From contig JAEPQK010000001.1 in the NCBI GenBank assembly GCA_017640615.1, positions 620,001 to 684,000 of the forward strand: a DNA stretch of 64,000 bases, given 5' to 3'. Both the position numbers and the translations under genes were made by a program. Shown piece after piece: positions 18,781-28,383 of this stretch (position 1 is its first letter; each line of letters starts with the position of its first letter). The notes below the pieces were generated by a model, which worked only from the letters and a program-made list of their open reading frames with translations, ran no database searches and was not told the origin of the DNA. Source of the DNA: Rhizobiaceae bacterium (GTDB lineage Bacteria; Pseudomonadota; Alphaproteobacteria; Rhizobiales; Rhizobiaceae).

Positions 18781-21420
18781 ATGAGTTCGCAGGACGGTGC
18801 GCCGGAAGGCCGAAAATTCTCTGACGAGGAACTTCAGGACCTTGTAGCCAGCACGGATAGCGGCGCACGGTCGCCGACCAACCGGCAGATCGCACTGTTG
18901 ATTTCGGGACTGGCGCTTGCCTGGTCGCTGTTCCAACTCTGGATCGCGCAGCCGCAGCTCTGGTTCGGTGAATATCTGCCAGTGCTGAACTCCTCGCAGA
19001 CGCGCCCAATTCATCTGTTCTTCGCGGTCGTTCTCGCCTTCCTCGCCTATCCTGCGCTGAAATCCTCTCCGCGCACTTATATCCCCATCGGCGACTGGGT
19101 ACTCGCCGCGATCGGTGGCGTATGTACGCTCTACGTTTTTGTCTTTTCCGAACACCTTGCGCTGACGGCGCGGTCGGGCCTGCCGACGCAGACGCAGATC
19201 ATCATTGGCAGCATCGGCCTTGTGGTGCTTCTGGAGGCCAGCCGGCGCGCGCTTGGCCCTGCGCTCACGATCGTGGGTTCGCTGTTCCTGCTCTATGCCT
19301 ATATGGGAACCGGCTGGCTCATCCCCGAACTGATCGAGCATGAAGGGCTCTCCTTCACGGCTCTCATCAACGCGCAGTGGCTGGATACGGCCGGCGTGTT
19401 CGGCATTCCGCTGGGTGTCTCTACGGCTTTCGTGTTTCTGTTCGTTCTGTTCGGTTCGCTGCTCGATAAGGCAGGGGCCGGCAACTACTTCATCAAACTA
19501 GCTTTCGCCGGGCTTGGCCATTTGCGCGGCGGACCCGCCAAGGCGGCGGTCGTCGGCTCGGCCATGACCGGTCTGATCTCCGGCTCGTCGATCGCCAACG
19601 TCGTGACGACCGGCACATTCACCATCCCGCTGATGAAGCGCGTGGGCTTCACCAACGAGCAGGCGGGTTCGGTGGAGGTCGCGTCCTCCGTCAACGGCCA
19701 GATCATGCCGCCGGTGATGGGCGCAGCTGCGTTCCTGATGGTCGAGTTCATCGGCATTTCGTATGTCGAGGTGATCAAGCATGCCTTCATTCCCGCGGTG
19801 ATTTCCTACATTGCGCTGGTCTACATCGTGCATCTGGAAGCGCTGAAGAAGGACATGCCCGCGCTCGGCGAGGCGAAGTCGTTCCCGGCGATGATCCTGA
19901 AATTCTTCGTCGGTTTCGCGGTGGCGGGTGCTGCCTTCACTGCACTGATTTACCTGGTCGGCGCGCTGCGCTCGGTCGCGCCGTCGCTGACCGGGCCGAT
20001 TATGATGATCGCGCTTCTGGCGATCTATCTCTGGCTCCTCTCCATCGCCGCCAAGCGGCCCGACCTTGAGGTGGACGACCCCAACGCAGCCGAGATCAAG
20101 CTGCCGAAGGTTGGAGACGTCTACGCAACCGGACTGCATTTCGTTCTGCCGATCCTGGTGCTTGTGTGGTTCCTCATGGTGGAGCGGCAGAGCCCGGCGA
20201 AATCGGCGTTCTACGCGACGACGCTGATGCTGCTGATCATCATCACGCAGCGGCCGCTGAAGGCCGTGATGCGCGGCGCTGCCGACAGAATGTGGGATGA
20301 AGCGCGCCAAGGCTTCGAGGATCTCAAGGAAGGCCTGATCGCGGGCGCGCGCAATATGATCGGCATTGGCGTTGCAACCGCTGCCGCCGGCATCATCGTT
20401 GCGACCGTGACCAAGACCCCGATCGGCACAGAGCTTGCCGGACTGGTGGAGCAGCTTTCGGGCGGCGTGCTGATCATCATGCTGATCCTGGTTGGTTTGT
20501 TCTCGCTGATACTTGGCATGGGCCTGCCGACGACCGCGAACTACATCGTCGTGTCATCGCTGATGGCCTCTGTGGTGGTATCGCTCGGTGCTCAGGAAGG
20601 GCTGATCGTACCGCTGATCGCGGCGCATCTGTTCGTGTTCTATTTCGGCATCATGGCCGACGTGACACCGCCTGTCGGACTGGCGAGTTTCGCGGCTGCG
20701 GCGGTTTCGGGCGGCGACCCGATCCGCACGGGCTTCACGGCGTTCTTCTATTCGCTGCGCACGGTGGCGCTGCCGTTCCTCTTCATCTTCAACCCGACGC
20801 TCATCCTCTATGGCGTCGACCTTGGAACGGTGACAGGCGTTGCGCAGGCGGTGTTCGTCTTCATCGTGGCGACGTTTGCGATGCTGCTTTTCGCGGCAGC
20901 AACGCAGGGTTATTTTTTGGCGCGGTCCCGCATCTATGAAAGCGCTGCGCTGCTGCTGGTGGCCTTCACCCTGTTCGTGCCGAATGTCTGGCTCAACATG
21001 GTGCAAAGTCCGTTCAGGGAAGTGCCGCCGGCGCAATTCGAAACTGTGCTCGGCGAGGTGCCCGAAGGCACGCAGCTCAGGCTGCTGATCGAAGGCCCCG
21101 ACTTCAACACCGGCAATACCACCTCCACGACGCTGACTATGAACGCCTCGGGCGCGACGCCCGCTGAGCGCATCCAGAATTCGGGCCTGCTGCTTTTCCC
21201 CGACGGCGACGTGGTGCGGCTCGACGAGCCGGCATTCGGCACGGCGGCGGCAGAAGCGCTAGGCAATTTCGACTTCTATGCCGACACGCCTGTCACGCTG
21301 GGCGCGGTGCAGGTGCCACGCGACAGGATGCCCGAGCAGGTGTTCTACATTCCGGCACTGCTGCTACTCGGCCTCGTGATTGCGATGCAGCGCAGGCGCC
21401 AGACGAAACCGGCGTTCTGA
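18781..21420 (+). CDS. TRAP transporter permease, fused 4TM/12TM (TAXI type)
   Basis: 879 residues, the normal size for fused DctQ-DctM proteins of TAXI systems. The N-terminal quarter has the DctQ-like helices. The DctM-like part has SAMTGLISGSSIANVVTTG and the GLPTTANYIVVSSLM pore-region motif. A soluble stretch near residues 740-850 precedes a last helix and a basic tail. It uses an ion gradient, not ATP, to import the ligand of the binding protein. RBS GGAGGGGGAG is just upstream. Confidence 0.92.
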   Translation: MSSQDGAPEGRKFSDEELQDLVASTDSGARSPTNRQIALLISGLALAWSLFQLWIAQPQLWFGEYLPVLNSSQTRPIHLFFAVVLAFLAYPALKSSPRTYIPIGDWVLAAIGGVCTLYVFVFSEHLALTARSGLPTQTQIIIGSIGLVVLLEASRRALGPALTIVGSLFLLYAYMGTGWLIPELIEHEGLSFTALINAQWLDTAGVFGIPLGVSTAFVFLFVLFGSLLDKAGAGNYFIKLAFAGLGHLRGGPAKAAVVGSAMTGLISGSSIANVVTTGTFTIPLMKRVGFTNEQAGSVEVASSVNGQIMPPVMGAAAFLMVEFIGISYVEVIKHAFIPAVISYIALVYIVHLEALKKDMPALGEAKSFPAMILKFFVGFAVAGAAFTALIYLVGALRSVAPSLTGPIMMIALLAIYLWLLSIAAKRPDLEVDDPNAAEIKLPKVGDVYATGLHFVLPILVLVWFLMVERQSPAKSAFYATTLMLLIIITQRPLKAVMRGAADRMWDEARQGFEDLKEGLIAGARNMIGIGVATAAAGIIVATVTKTPIGTELAGLVEQLSGGVLIIMLILVGLFSLILGMGLPTTANYIVVSSLMASVVVSLGAQEGLIVPLIAAHLFVFYFGIMADVTPPVGLASFAAAAVSGGDPIRTGFTAFFYSLRTVALPFLFIFNPTLILYGVDLGTVTGVAQAVFVFIVATFAMLLFAAATQGYFLARSRIYESAALLLVAFTLFVPNVWLNMVQSPFREVPPAQFETVLGEVPEGTQLRLLIEGPDFNTGNTTSTTLTMNASGATPAERIQNSGLLLFPDGDVVRLDEPAFGTAAAEALGNFDFYADTPVTLGAVQVPRDRMPEQVFYIPALLLLGLVIAMQRRRQTKPAF

Positions 21421-21433
21421 GGGGGAACCGGAC

Positions 21434-21862
21434 ATGTACAAATCCATTCTTCTGCCGATCGATCTTTCCGCCCCGGCGAGCTGGTCGAAATCACTGCCGG
21501 CAGCGCTTCACGTGATGGAGGACGGCGGAACGCTTCATGTGCTGACCGTCGTGCCGGATTTCGGCATGTCGGTGGTCGGCAGCTTTTTCGAAAAAGGGTT
21601 CGAGAAGAAAGCGCTGCAGCAGGTCGGCGAGAAGCTGAAAGGATGGGTCAAGGACAACATATCCGACGGCATTACCATTCACCCGCATATCACGCATGGC
21701 CGGGTCTACGAGCAGATCATCAACGCTGCCGACAAGCTCCAGGTGGATGCGATCGTGCTGGCGGCGCATACGCCGGAGCTGAGCGACTATCTGCTTGGGC
21801 CGAACGCGGCGCGCGTGGTGCGCCACGCCAAACAAAGCGTATTCGTCGTCAGAGGGAGCTAG
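21434..21862 (+). CDS. Universal stress protein (UspA family)
   Basis: 142 residues with the UspA fold: start YKSILLPIDLS, and ATP-loop-like end region GPNAARVVRHAKQSVFVVRG. It lies 13 bases after the TRAP permease. UspA proteins encoded with TRAP systems (for example TeaD) bind ATP and modulate transport, so a regulatory role on the transporter is plausible. The classical GX2GX9G(S/T) ATP motif is only loosely matched. Confidence 0.87.
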   Translation: MYKSILLPIDLSAPASWSKSLPAALHVMEDGGTLHVLTVVPDFGMSVVGSFFEKGFEKKALQQVGEKLKGWVKDNISDGITIHPHITHGRVYEQIINAADKLQVDAIVLAAHTPELSDYLLGPNAARVVRHAKQSVFVVRGS

Positions 21863-21869
21863 CAGGGCC

Positions 21870-23195
21870 ATGTCGGGTCACCTCTTTGGCAGGTCGACAT
21901 CCGAACTGATCACCGCCGAGCGGGGAGAAGGCTGTCACATCTTCGACAAATCGGGCCGCGCCTATCTGGATGGCGGCGGTGGCGCAGCGGTGTCCTGCCT
22001 CGGGCATTCCGACGCAGGCGTGCGGGCGGCGATCCACGCGCAACTCGACCGTATTGCATTCGCGCATACCGGCTTCTTCACCTCGGACGCGGCGGAAGAA
22101 CTGGCGGATCTGCTTGTCGCCAACGCGCCTGACGGGATCGACCGGGTCTATCTGCTGTCGGGTGGCTCGGAGGCCAATGAAGCGGCGATCAAGCTCGCGC
22201 GGCAGTATTTTCTGGAAATCGGCCAGCCCTCGCGGCACCGGCTGATTGCCCGGCGGCAGAGCTATCATGGCAACACGCTTGGCGCGCTCGCCGCCGGCGG
22301 CAATGCGGCCCGGCGCGAGAAATATGCGCCGCTGCTGGTGGAGACGTTTCACATCGCGCCCTGCCACGAATACCGGTTTCGCGAGGAGGGCGAGAGCGCC
22401 TTCGACTACGGCCAACGCGCCGCCAACGAGCTGGAAGCGGAGCTGAAGCGGCTCGGACCCGAAACGGTGATGGCATTCATAGCGGAACCCGTAGTGGGCG
22501 CCACGCTCGGTGCCGTGCCTGCCGTCGAGGGCTATTTCCGGCGCATCCGCGAGATCTGCGGCGAATATGGCGTTCTGCTGATCCTCGATGAGGTGATGTG
22601 CGGCATGGGCCGAACGGGCACGCTGTTTGCCTGTGAGCAGGACGGTGCTGCGCCGGACATTGTGACCATCGCGAAGGGGCTTGGCGCGGGCTACATGCCG
22701 ATTGGCGCGATGCTGTGCAGCGGAACGATCTACGACACGATCGCAAATGGTTCCGGCAGCTTTCAGCACGGTCACACCTATCACGGCCACCCGCTTGCCG
22801 CTGCTGCGGGTGGAGCGGTGATGCACGCGCTTCTGGAACGCGATCTGCTGGCGCAGGTGCAGAGCCGGGGGCACTATCTCGAAGCCGCGCTCGACCGGAC
22901 ATTCGGTCAGCACCCGAATGTCGGCGATATCAGGGGGCGGGGGCTGTTTCGGGCCATCGAGCTGGTGGAGGATCGCTCGACCGGCCAGCCATTCGATCCC
23001 GCGCGCAAGCTGCATGCGCGGATCAAGGCCGCGGCGCTGGAAGAAGGGCTGTTCTGTTATCCCGGGAGCGGGACTTATGACGGCAAGGCCGGAGATCATG
23101 TGCTGCTCGCGCCGCCCTTTATTATCACCGAGGCGGAGCTCGACGATGTGACGGCGCGGCTCGCAAAGGCGGTCGAACGGGCTTTGGCCGCATGA
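21870..23195 (+). CDS. Class III pyridoxal-phosphate aminotransferase
   Basis: 441 residues. Fold-type I class III features: the GGSEANEAAIKLAR phosphate-binding motif, LLILDEVMCGMGRTG (PLP Asp) and the Schiff-base lysine in IVTIAKGLGAGYMPIGA. Such enzymes deaminate omega-, beta- or 4-amino acids. The stop overlaps the next ATG (ATGA), coupling it to a BKACE gene. It may convert a beta- or omega-amino acid taken up by the TRAP system to a beta-keto acid that BKACE cleaves (inference). Confidence 0.88.
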   Translation: MSGHLFGRSTSELITAERGEGCHIFDKSGRAYLDGGGGAAVSCLGHSDAGVRAAIHAQLDRIAFAHTGFFTSDAAEELADLLVANAPDGIDRVYLLSGGSEANEAAIKLARQYFLEIGQPSRHRLIARRQSYHGNTLGALAAGGNAARREKYAPLLVETFHIAPCHEYRFREEGESAFDYGQRAANELEAELKRLGPETVMAFIAEPVVGATLGAVPAVEGYFRRIREICGEYGVLLILDEVMCGMGRTGTLFACEQDGAAPDIVTIAKGLGAGYMPIGAMLCSGTIYDTIANGSGSFQHGHTYHGHPLAAAAGGAVMHALLERDLLAQVQSRGHYLEAALDRTFGQHPNVGDIRGRGLFRAIELVEDRSTGQPFDPARKLHARIKAAALEEGLFCYPGSGTYDGKAGDHVLLAPPFIITEAELDDVTARLAKAVERALAA

Positions 23196-23992
23196 GCAGG
23201 CTTAAACGCCTGCCTTACATCATGCTGGCGCCCAACGGCGCGCGTCTTGGAAAGTCGGACCATCCGGCGCTGCCAGTGACTATCGCCGAGACGGTCTCCG
23301 CTGCTCGCAGCGCGCACGAAGCTGGGGCGCAGGCGCTGCATGCGCATGTACGGGATGCGGAAGGCCAACATGTTCTCGACGCCGGGCTCTATCGCGAGCT
23401 GATTGCCGAGATGGAGCGGGCTGTGCCGGACATGCCGGTGCAGATCACCACCGAGGCGGTCGGACGCTACACGCCGGCCGAGCAGCGAGCGCTGGTGCGT
23501 GAGGTGATGCCGGAAGGTGTGTCGGTTGCGCTCAGGGAGATGTGGCCGGGGCCGGGTGCCGACACGGAGGCAGCCAGGTTCTATGGCTGGGCGAAGGAAG
23601 CGGGCATTGCTGTTCAGCACATCGTCTATTCGCCCGACGATGTCCGCCGTCTGGTTGGTTTGACGGCCGATGGCGACGTGCCGGCACCGCTGCAGATGCT
23701 TTTCGTTCTAGGCCGCTACGCGACACCCGCCGAGGGCCGGCCGGGCGATCTGAACGGATTTCTGGCGGCTTCCGTCGATGCACCGGAAGGCAGCGAATGG
23801 GCCGTTTGTGCTTTCGGGCGGGCAGAACGGGCCTGCCTGCTGGCGGCCGCCCGGCATGGTGGCAAAATGCGGATCGGCTTCGAAAACAACATTCTGAGGC
23901 CCGATGGCAGCACTGCGCGCGACAATGCCGAGCAGGTGATCGGCTTGTGCGAAGCGCTGACCTCGGAAGGACTGTTGCCGGCCAGCGTTTAG
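23192..23992 (+). CDS. BKACE-family beta-keto acid cleavage enzyme (DUF849)
   Basis: 266 residues, slightly short for the family. The zinc-site motif HAHVRDAEG (about residues 50-58) and the late glutamate ligand in IGFENNILRP are present. BKACE enzymes condense a beta-keto acid with acetyl-CoA and split it to acetoacetate and a new acyl-CoA. It is coupled to the aminotransferase by an ATGA overlap. It differs clearly from the second BKACE gene, so it probably has a different substrate. Confidence 0.87.
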   Translation: MSRLKRLPYIMLAPNGARLGKSDHPALPVTIAETVSAARSAHEAGAQALHAHVRDAEGQHVLDAGLYRELIAEMERAVPDMPVQITTEAVGRYTPAEQRALVREVMPEGVSVALREMWPGPGADTEAARFYGWAKEAGIAVQHIVYSPDDVRRLVGLTADGDVPAPLQMLFVLGRYATPAEGRPGDLNGFLAASVDAPEGSEWAVCAFGRAERACLLAAARHGGKMRIGFENNILRPDGSTARDNAEQVIGLCEALTSEGLLPASV

Positions 23993-24125
23993 TCTAACTT
24001 CTGCAAATCCGATGGAACCTGTTGCGGGGCGGGCGCGAAGGCGCAAATCTCGCCATTGCCGGCGCATTCGCGATGTGCGGTTCGCGCGGCTGCTGCCATG
24101 CTGCATCGTCCCGGAGAGTTGACCC

Positions 24126-25034
24126 ATGCCGCTGACCATGAACCGCGAAGTCTTTATCACCTGTGCCGTTACCGGCTCGGGCGGCACGCAGGAGCGCAGC
24201 CCGCATGTGCCACGTTCGCCAAAGCAGATCGCAGACAGCGCGATCGCAGCGGCGAAGGCGGGAGCGGCGATCGTGCACTGCCATGTGCGCGACCCCGAAA
24301 GTGGAGCGCCGTCGCGGCGGCTCGATCTCTACCGCGAAGTTACGGAGCGCATTCGCGAAGCGGATGTGGATGTCGTGTTGAACCTGACCGCAGGCATGGG
24401 CGGTGACATTGTTTTCAGCGGCGTCGAGACACCGCTGCCGCCGGCCGACGGCACCGACATGATCGGCGCCAGTGAACGCGTGGCGCATGTCGCGGAATGC
24501 CGGCCCGAAATCTGCACGCTCGATTGCGGCACCATGAATTTCGCCGAAGCCGATTATGTGATGACCAACACGCCGGGCATGCTGCGCGCGATGGGCGCAA
24601 TGATGACCGAGCTTGGCGTGAAGCCGGAGATCGAAGCGTTCGACACCGGGCATCTATGGTTCGCAAAGGAGCTCGTGAAGGAGGGCGTGCTAGATGCACC
24701 GGCGCTGGTGCAGCTTTGCATGGGCGTGCCCTGGGGCGCGCCGGACGACCTGAACACCTTCATTGCGATGGTCAACAACCTGCCGGACGACTGGACGTTT
24801 TCCGCCTTTTCGCTCGGCCGCCACCAGATGGCCTATGTCGCGGCTGCTGTGCTTGCCGGCGGCAATGTGCGGGTGGGTCTGGAAGACAATTTGTGGCTCG
24901 ACAAGGGCGTGCTTGCGGAGAACTGGCAGCTCGTGGAACGGGCGCATTCGATTGTCGAGAATATGGGTGCGCGGGTGATCGGCCCGGCGGAAGTTCGCGA
25001 GAAACTCGGGCTGACGAAGAGGGCGCCGAAATGA
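24126..25034 (+). CDS. cdhC: BKACE enzyme, probable 3-dehydrocarnitine:acetyl-CoA trimethylamine-acyltransferase
   Basis: 302 residues. Zinc-site HCHVRDPESG and the glutamate in VGLEDNLWLDKG are intact. It overlaps a carnitine dehydrogenase gene by four bases, the pairing known from carnitine catabolism, where CdhC converts 3-dehydrocarnitine plus acetyl-CoA to betainyl-CoA and acetoacetate. A 133-bp gap separates it from the first BKACE gene and may contain its own promoter. RBS GGAGA lies before ATG 24126. Confidence 0.82.
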   Translation: MPLTMNREVFITCAVTGSGGTQERSPHVPRSPKQIADSAIAAAKAGAAIVHCHVRDPESGAPSRRLDLYREVTERIREADVDVVLNLTAGMGGDIVFSGVETPLPPADGTDMIGASERVAHVAECRPEICTLDCGTMNFAEADYVMTNTPGMLRAMGAMMTELGVKPEIEAFDTGHLWFAKELVKEGVLDAPALVQLCMGVPWGAPDDLNTFIAMVNNLPDDWTFSAFSLGRHQMAYVAAAVLAGGNVRVGLEDNLWLDKGVLAENWQLVERAHSIVENMGARVIGPAEVREKLGLTKRAPK

Positions 25035-25984
25035 AGGCGGCCATTGTCGGCGGCGGTGTGATTGGCGGCGGTTGGGCCGCGCGGTTTCTGCTCAATGGCT
25101 GGAATGTCGCCGTGTTCGATCCCGATCCGGAGGCCGAACGCAAGATCGACGCAGTGCTCGCCAATGCCCGGCGCAGCCTGCCCGCGCTCTATGACCGGCC
25201 GCTCCCGAAGGAGGGACGTCTCACGTTTCACGCACAGCTTGCAGAGGCGGTGTCAGCTGCAGCCTGGGTGCAGGAGAGCGTGCCGGAGCGTCTGGACCTC
25301 AAGCACAAAGTGTTCGCCGAGATCGCGGATGCGGCACCGGTAGAGGCCGTGATTGGTTCGTCGACATCGGGTTTCAAACCTTCGGAACTCAACGCCAATG
25401 GCGGGCGGGTTATCGTCGCGCACCCCTTCAACCCGGTCTATCTGCTGCCGCTGGTGGAACTGGTGGGCGAGGCGGCGGAGACCAAACGAGCCGCCGATAT
25501 TCTTCGCACGATCGGCATGTTTCCGCTCACGCTGCGCAAGGAGATCGACGCTCATATCGCCGACCGGTTGCTTGAAGCAGTGTGGCGCGAGAGCCTTTGG
25601 CTGGTGAAGGACGGTGTGGCCACGACGGAGGAAATCGACGAGGCCATCCGTATGGGATTCGGTCTCAGATGGGCGCAGATGGGCCTGTTCGAAACCTATC
25701 GCATCGCTGGCGGCGAGGCCGGTATGCGGCATTTCTTGGAGCAGTTCGGGCCGGCACTCTCGTGGCCATGGACCAAGCTGATGGATGTGCCGGAATTCAC
25801 CGACGAGCTGGTCGATCTGATTTCAGATCAGTCTGATGCGCAGTCGGGCCATCTGTCGATCCGCGAGCTGGAGCGGCTGCGCGACGACAATCTGGTCGGC
25901 ATGATGCGGGTCTTGAAGGCAAGCGGCAGCGGGGCCGGTGGCGTGATCAACGGCCACGAAGCGACGATAGGAGAGGGCGGCTAG
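25031..25984 (+). CDS. lcdH: L-carnitine 3-dehydrogenase (no thioesterase domain)
   Basis: 317 residues of the 3-hydroxyacyl-CoA dehydrogenase type: Rossmann start AAIVGGGVIGGGWAARFLLNG, GSSTSGF, the catalytic HPFNPVYLLPLVELVG and a glutamate later. Adjacent cdhC makes carnitine the likely substrate (oxidised to 3-dehydrocarnitine). Some rhizobial carnitine dehydrogenases carry a C-terminal betainyl-CoA thioesterase domain; this one stops before it and no separate thioesterase is next to it. It ends four bases into the convergent livF. Confidence 0.83.
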   Translation: MKAAIVGGGVIGGGWAARFLLNGWNVAVFDPDPEAERKIDAVLANARRSLPALYDRPLPKEGRLTFHAQLAEAVSAAAWVQESVPERLDLKHKVFAEIADAAPVEAVIGSSTSGFKPSELNANGGRVIVAHPFNPVYLLPLVELVGEAAETKRAADILRTIGMFPLTLRKEIDAHIADRLLEAVWRESLWLVKDGVATTEEIDEAIRMGFGLRWAQMGLFETYRIAGGEAGMRHFLEQFGPALSWPWTKLMDVPEFTDELVDLISDQSDAQSGHLSIRELERLRDDNLVGMMRVLKASGSGAGGVINGHEATIGEGG

Positions 25985-26667
25985 ACGCCGAGGTAACGCA
26001 CCTGCAGCTCTTCGGTGAGTTCGGAAGGCTGGCCGGTCCAGACTGTCAGCCCGTTTTCGAGCACCGTGCAGCGGTCGGCAAGCGGCAGAAGCTCGGGCAG
26101 TGTCTTGTCCACAATCAGGATCGCCTCGCCTTCTTGCTTGAGCTTGCGGATCGCGGCCCAGATGTCGTTGCGAATGACGGGCGCGAGGCCCTCGGTCGCT
26201 TCGTCGAGAAGAAGCAGCTTCGGGTTCGTCATCAGGGCTCGACCGATGGCCAGCATCTGTTGTTCGCCGCCGGAGAGCGTATTGGCCATCTGGCCGCGGC
26301 GTTCAGCCAAGCGCGGAAAAAGCTGGGTGACCGAATTGAAATCCCATTTGCCCGGACGCGCCGTTGCGATGAGATTTTCTTCCACCGTGAGGGCGGCAAA
26401 GCAGCGCCGGCCTTCCGGCACCAGACCGATGCCGAGCTTGGCTACACGGTGCGGCGCCATGCCTTTCAGCGCCTTGCCGGCGAAATGCACGGCCCCGCCG
26501 AATGGCGGTGTGAGATTGCAAATGGCGCGAATGGTGGTGGTCTTGCCCATGCCGTTGCGGCCCATCAGCGCCACTACCTCACCCTCTGCGACTTCGATGT
26601 CGACACCGAAAAGCGCCTGGCTCTGGCCGTATGCAGCTTCGATTTTCTCGACCCTGAGCAACGTCAC
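25981..26667 (-). CDS. livF: Branched-chain amino acid-type ABC transporter ATP-binding protein LivF
   Basis: 228 residues with Walker A GRNGMGKTT, signature LSGGEQQ, Walker B LLLLDEATEG and the short C-terminus typical of LivF. GTG start; its first bases overlap the livG stop (GTGA). Last gene of the livKHMGF operon. Confidence 0.92.
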   Translation of the reverse strand: MTLLRVEKIEAAYGQSQALFGVDIEVAEGEVVALMGRNGMGKTTTIRAICNLTPPFGGAVHFAGKALKGMAPHRVAKLGIGLVPEGRRCFAALTVEENLIATARPGKWDFNSVTQLFPRLAERRGQMANTLSGGEQQMLAIGRALMTNPKLLLLDEATEGLAPVIRNDIWAAIRKLKQEGEAILIVDKTLPELLPLADRCTVLENGLTVWTGQPSELTEELQVRYLGV

Positions 26668-27413
26668 GCCTCGTCTCCCAGATATGCCCGGCGCACTTCC
26701 GGGTCGGCACGAATTTCATCCACCGTGCCGGTGGCGATGACCCGGCCGTAAACAAGCACGGAGATGCGGTCGGCCAGCGCGAAGACGGCGTTCATGTCGT
26801 GCTCGACGAGCAGGATCGGCGCTTCGGCGCGCAGGCCATCGAGGAAGTCGGTGAGCTTTTTGGAGCCTTCGGGGCCCATGCCGGCCATAGGCTCATCGAG
26901 CAGGAAGGCACGCGAGCCGAGCGCAAGCGCGATCGCGATTTCGATCTGGCGGCGCTCGCCATGCGACAGTTCCGAGGTCGGCAGATGCGCACGGTCGGCG
27001 AGGCCGACGCGCTCCAGCGCCGCCATCGCGGGCTCGATGAGCGATGTGTCGCGCATCACCGGCCTGAAAAAGCGGAAGCTCGATCCCTGCACCGACTGCA
27101 CTGCCAGCATGACATTGCGCAAAGCGGAGAATTCCGGCGCGAGCGATGAAACCTGGAAGGTTCGGCCGAGCCCGCGGCGGGCGCGCTCGGCGACGGTGAG
27201 GCCCGTCAGTTCCTGGCCGTCAAAGCGAATGCTGCCGGTGTCTGGTTTCAATGTTCCGGCCACCTGATTGATCAGCGTGGATTTTCCGGCACCGTTGGGG
27301 CCGATCAGCGCGTGAATTTCGCCGGGTTTGAGGTCGAGCGACACATCGTCGGTCGCCTTGAGTGCGCCGAAGGTCTTGCTGAGTTCGGAAATCGCGAGAA
27401 CGGGATCAGCCAT
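26664..27413 (-). CDS. livG: Branched-chain amino acid-type ABC transporter ATP-binding protein LivG
   Basis: 249 residues. Walker A GPNGAGKST, signature LSHGERRQIEIA, Walker B AFLLDEPMAGM followed by the LVEHDM segment: the LivG pattern. The ATG at 27413 lies eight bases inside the livM end. The usual partner of LivF in a heterodimeric ATPase. Confidence 0.92.
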   Translation of the reverse strand: MADPVLAISELSKTFGALKATDDVSLDLKPGEIHALIGPNGAGKSTLINQVAGTLKPDTGSIRFDGQELTGLTVAERARRGLGRTFQVSSLAPEFSALRNVMLAVQSVQGSSFRFFRPVMRDTSLIEPAMAALERVGLADRAHLPTSELSHGERRQIEIAIALALGSRAFLLDEPMAGMGPEGSKKLTDFLDGLRAEAPILLVEHDMNAVFALADRISVLVYGRVIATGTVDEIRADPEVRRAYLGDEA

Positions 27414-28380
27414 GACGGGCCCTCCCGGCGATGAGGCCGACGACGCCGCCGCGCGCAAAGAGCACCACGCCAAGCAGGATGAGGCCCAGGAAGAATTGCC
27501 AGCGCTCGGTGATGCCGCCCAGCCAGAACTCGAGCAGTACATAGATTGCTGCGCCGACGACCGGGCCGAAGAGACGGCCCACACCGCCCAGAATGATCAG
27601 TACGATCAACTCGCCCGACAGATGCCAGGAGAGCATCGACGGGCTGACGAAGCGGTTGAGATCGGCAAACAGAGCGCCGGCAATCGCAGTGAACATGCCG
27701 GAAATCACGAAGGCGGCAAGGCGAATGCGGTAGGGCGGGATGCCAACCGAGGCGACACGCACCTCATTCTGCCGAGTTGCCTGAAGGGCCGCGCCGAAGC
27801 GGGAATCGGCGATCAGCTTGAACAGGATCAGGCCGATTGCCAGCAGCGCGTAGCAGATCAGGAAATAGGGCAATGGCCGCAGCGTGTTCACGCCCGGAAA
27901 CTGGTTTCGAACGAAGATCGGCAAGCCGTCTTCGCCACCATAGGCCGGCCAGGAGATCGCGAAGTAGAAGATCATCTGCGCGAAGGCGAGCGTGATCATG
28001 ATGAAATAGACACCGGCGGTACGCAGGCTGATCAGGCCGATCAGGAAGGCGACGATGCCGCCCGCGATCATCGCAACTAGCCAGATCACGATCATCTGTT
28101 TGGTGCCGGGTAACCCGAAAATAAGCGGGTCGCCGGAGAACGCATGACTGGCGAGGATGCCGGCAGTGTAGCCGCCAATGCCGAAGAAAGCGGCATGGCC
28201 GAACGACACCAGCCCGCCAAGGCCAAGCGCCAGATTGAGGCCGACGGCAGCGAGCGACAGGATGGCGATGCGGGTTGCCAGCGTGACGTAGAATGGTTCG
28301 CCGGCATAGTTGGCCGCAATCGGCAGCGCGAGCAGCAGCAGTGCGACGGCGAGGTTGAAGATGGTTTCGCGGTTTGCCAT
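27406..28380 (-). CDS. livM: Branched-chain amino acid-type ABC transporter permease LivM
   Basis: 324-residue membrane protein with about nine helices. The LivM segments LGLGGLVSFGHAAFFGIGGY and ATRQNEVRVASVGI (cytoplasmic coupling loop) are present. It follows livH by three bases. Ligand inferred only at family level: hydrophobic amino acids, amides or related compounds. Confidence 0.92.
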   Translation of the reverse strand: MANRETIFNLAVALLLLALPIAANYAGEPFYVTLATRIAILSLAAVGLNLALGLGGLVSFGHAAFFGIGGYTAGILASHAFSGDPLIFGLPGTKQMIVIWLVAMIAGGIVAFLIGLISLRTAGVYFIMITLAFAQMIFYFAISWPAYGGEDGLPIFVRNQFPGVNTLRPLPYFLICYALLAIGLILFKLIADSRFGAALQATRQNEVRVASVGIPPYRIRLAAFVISGMFTAIAGALFADLNRFVSPSMLSWHLSGELIVLIILGGVGRLFGPVVGAAIYVLLEFWLGGITERWQFFLGLILLGVVLFARGGVVGLIAGRARHG

Positions 28381-28383
28381 CGC

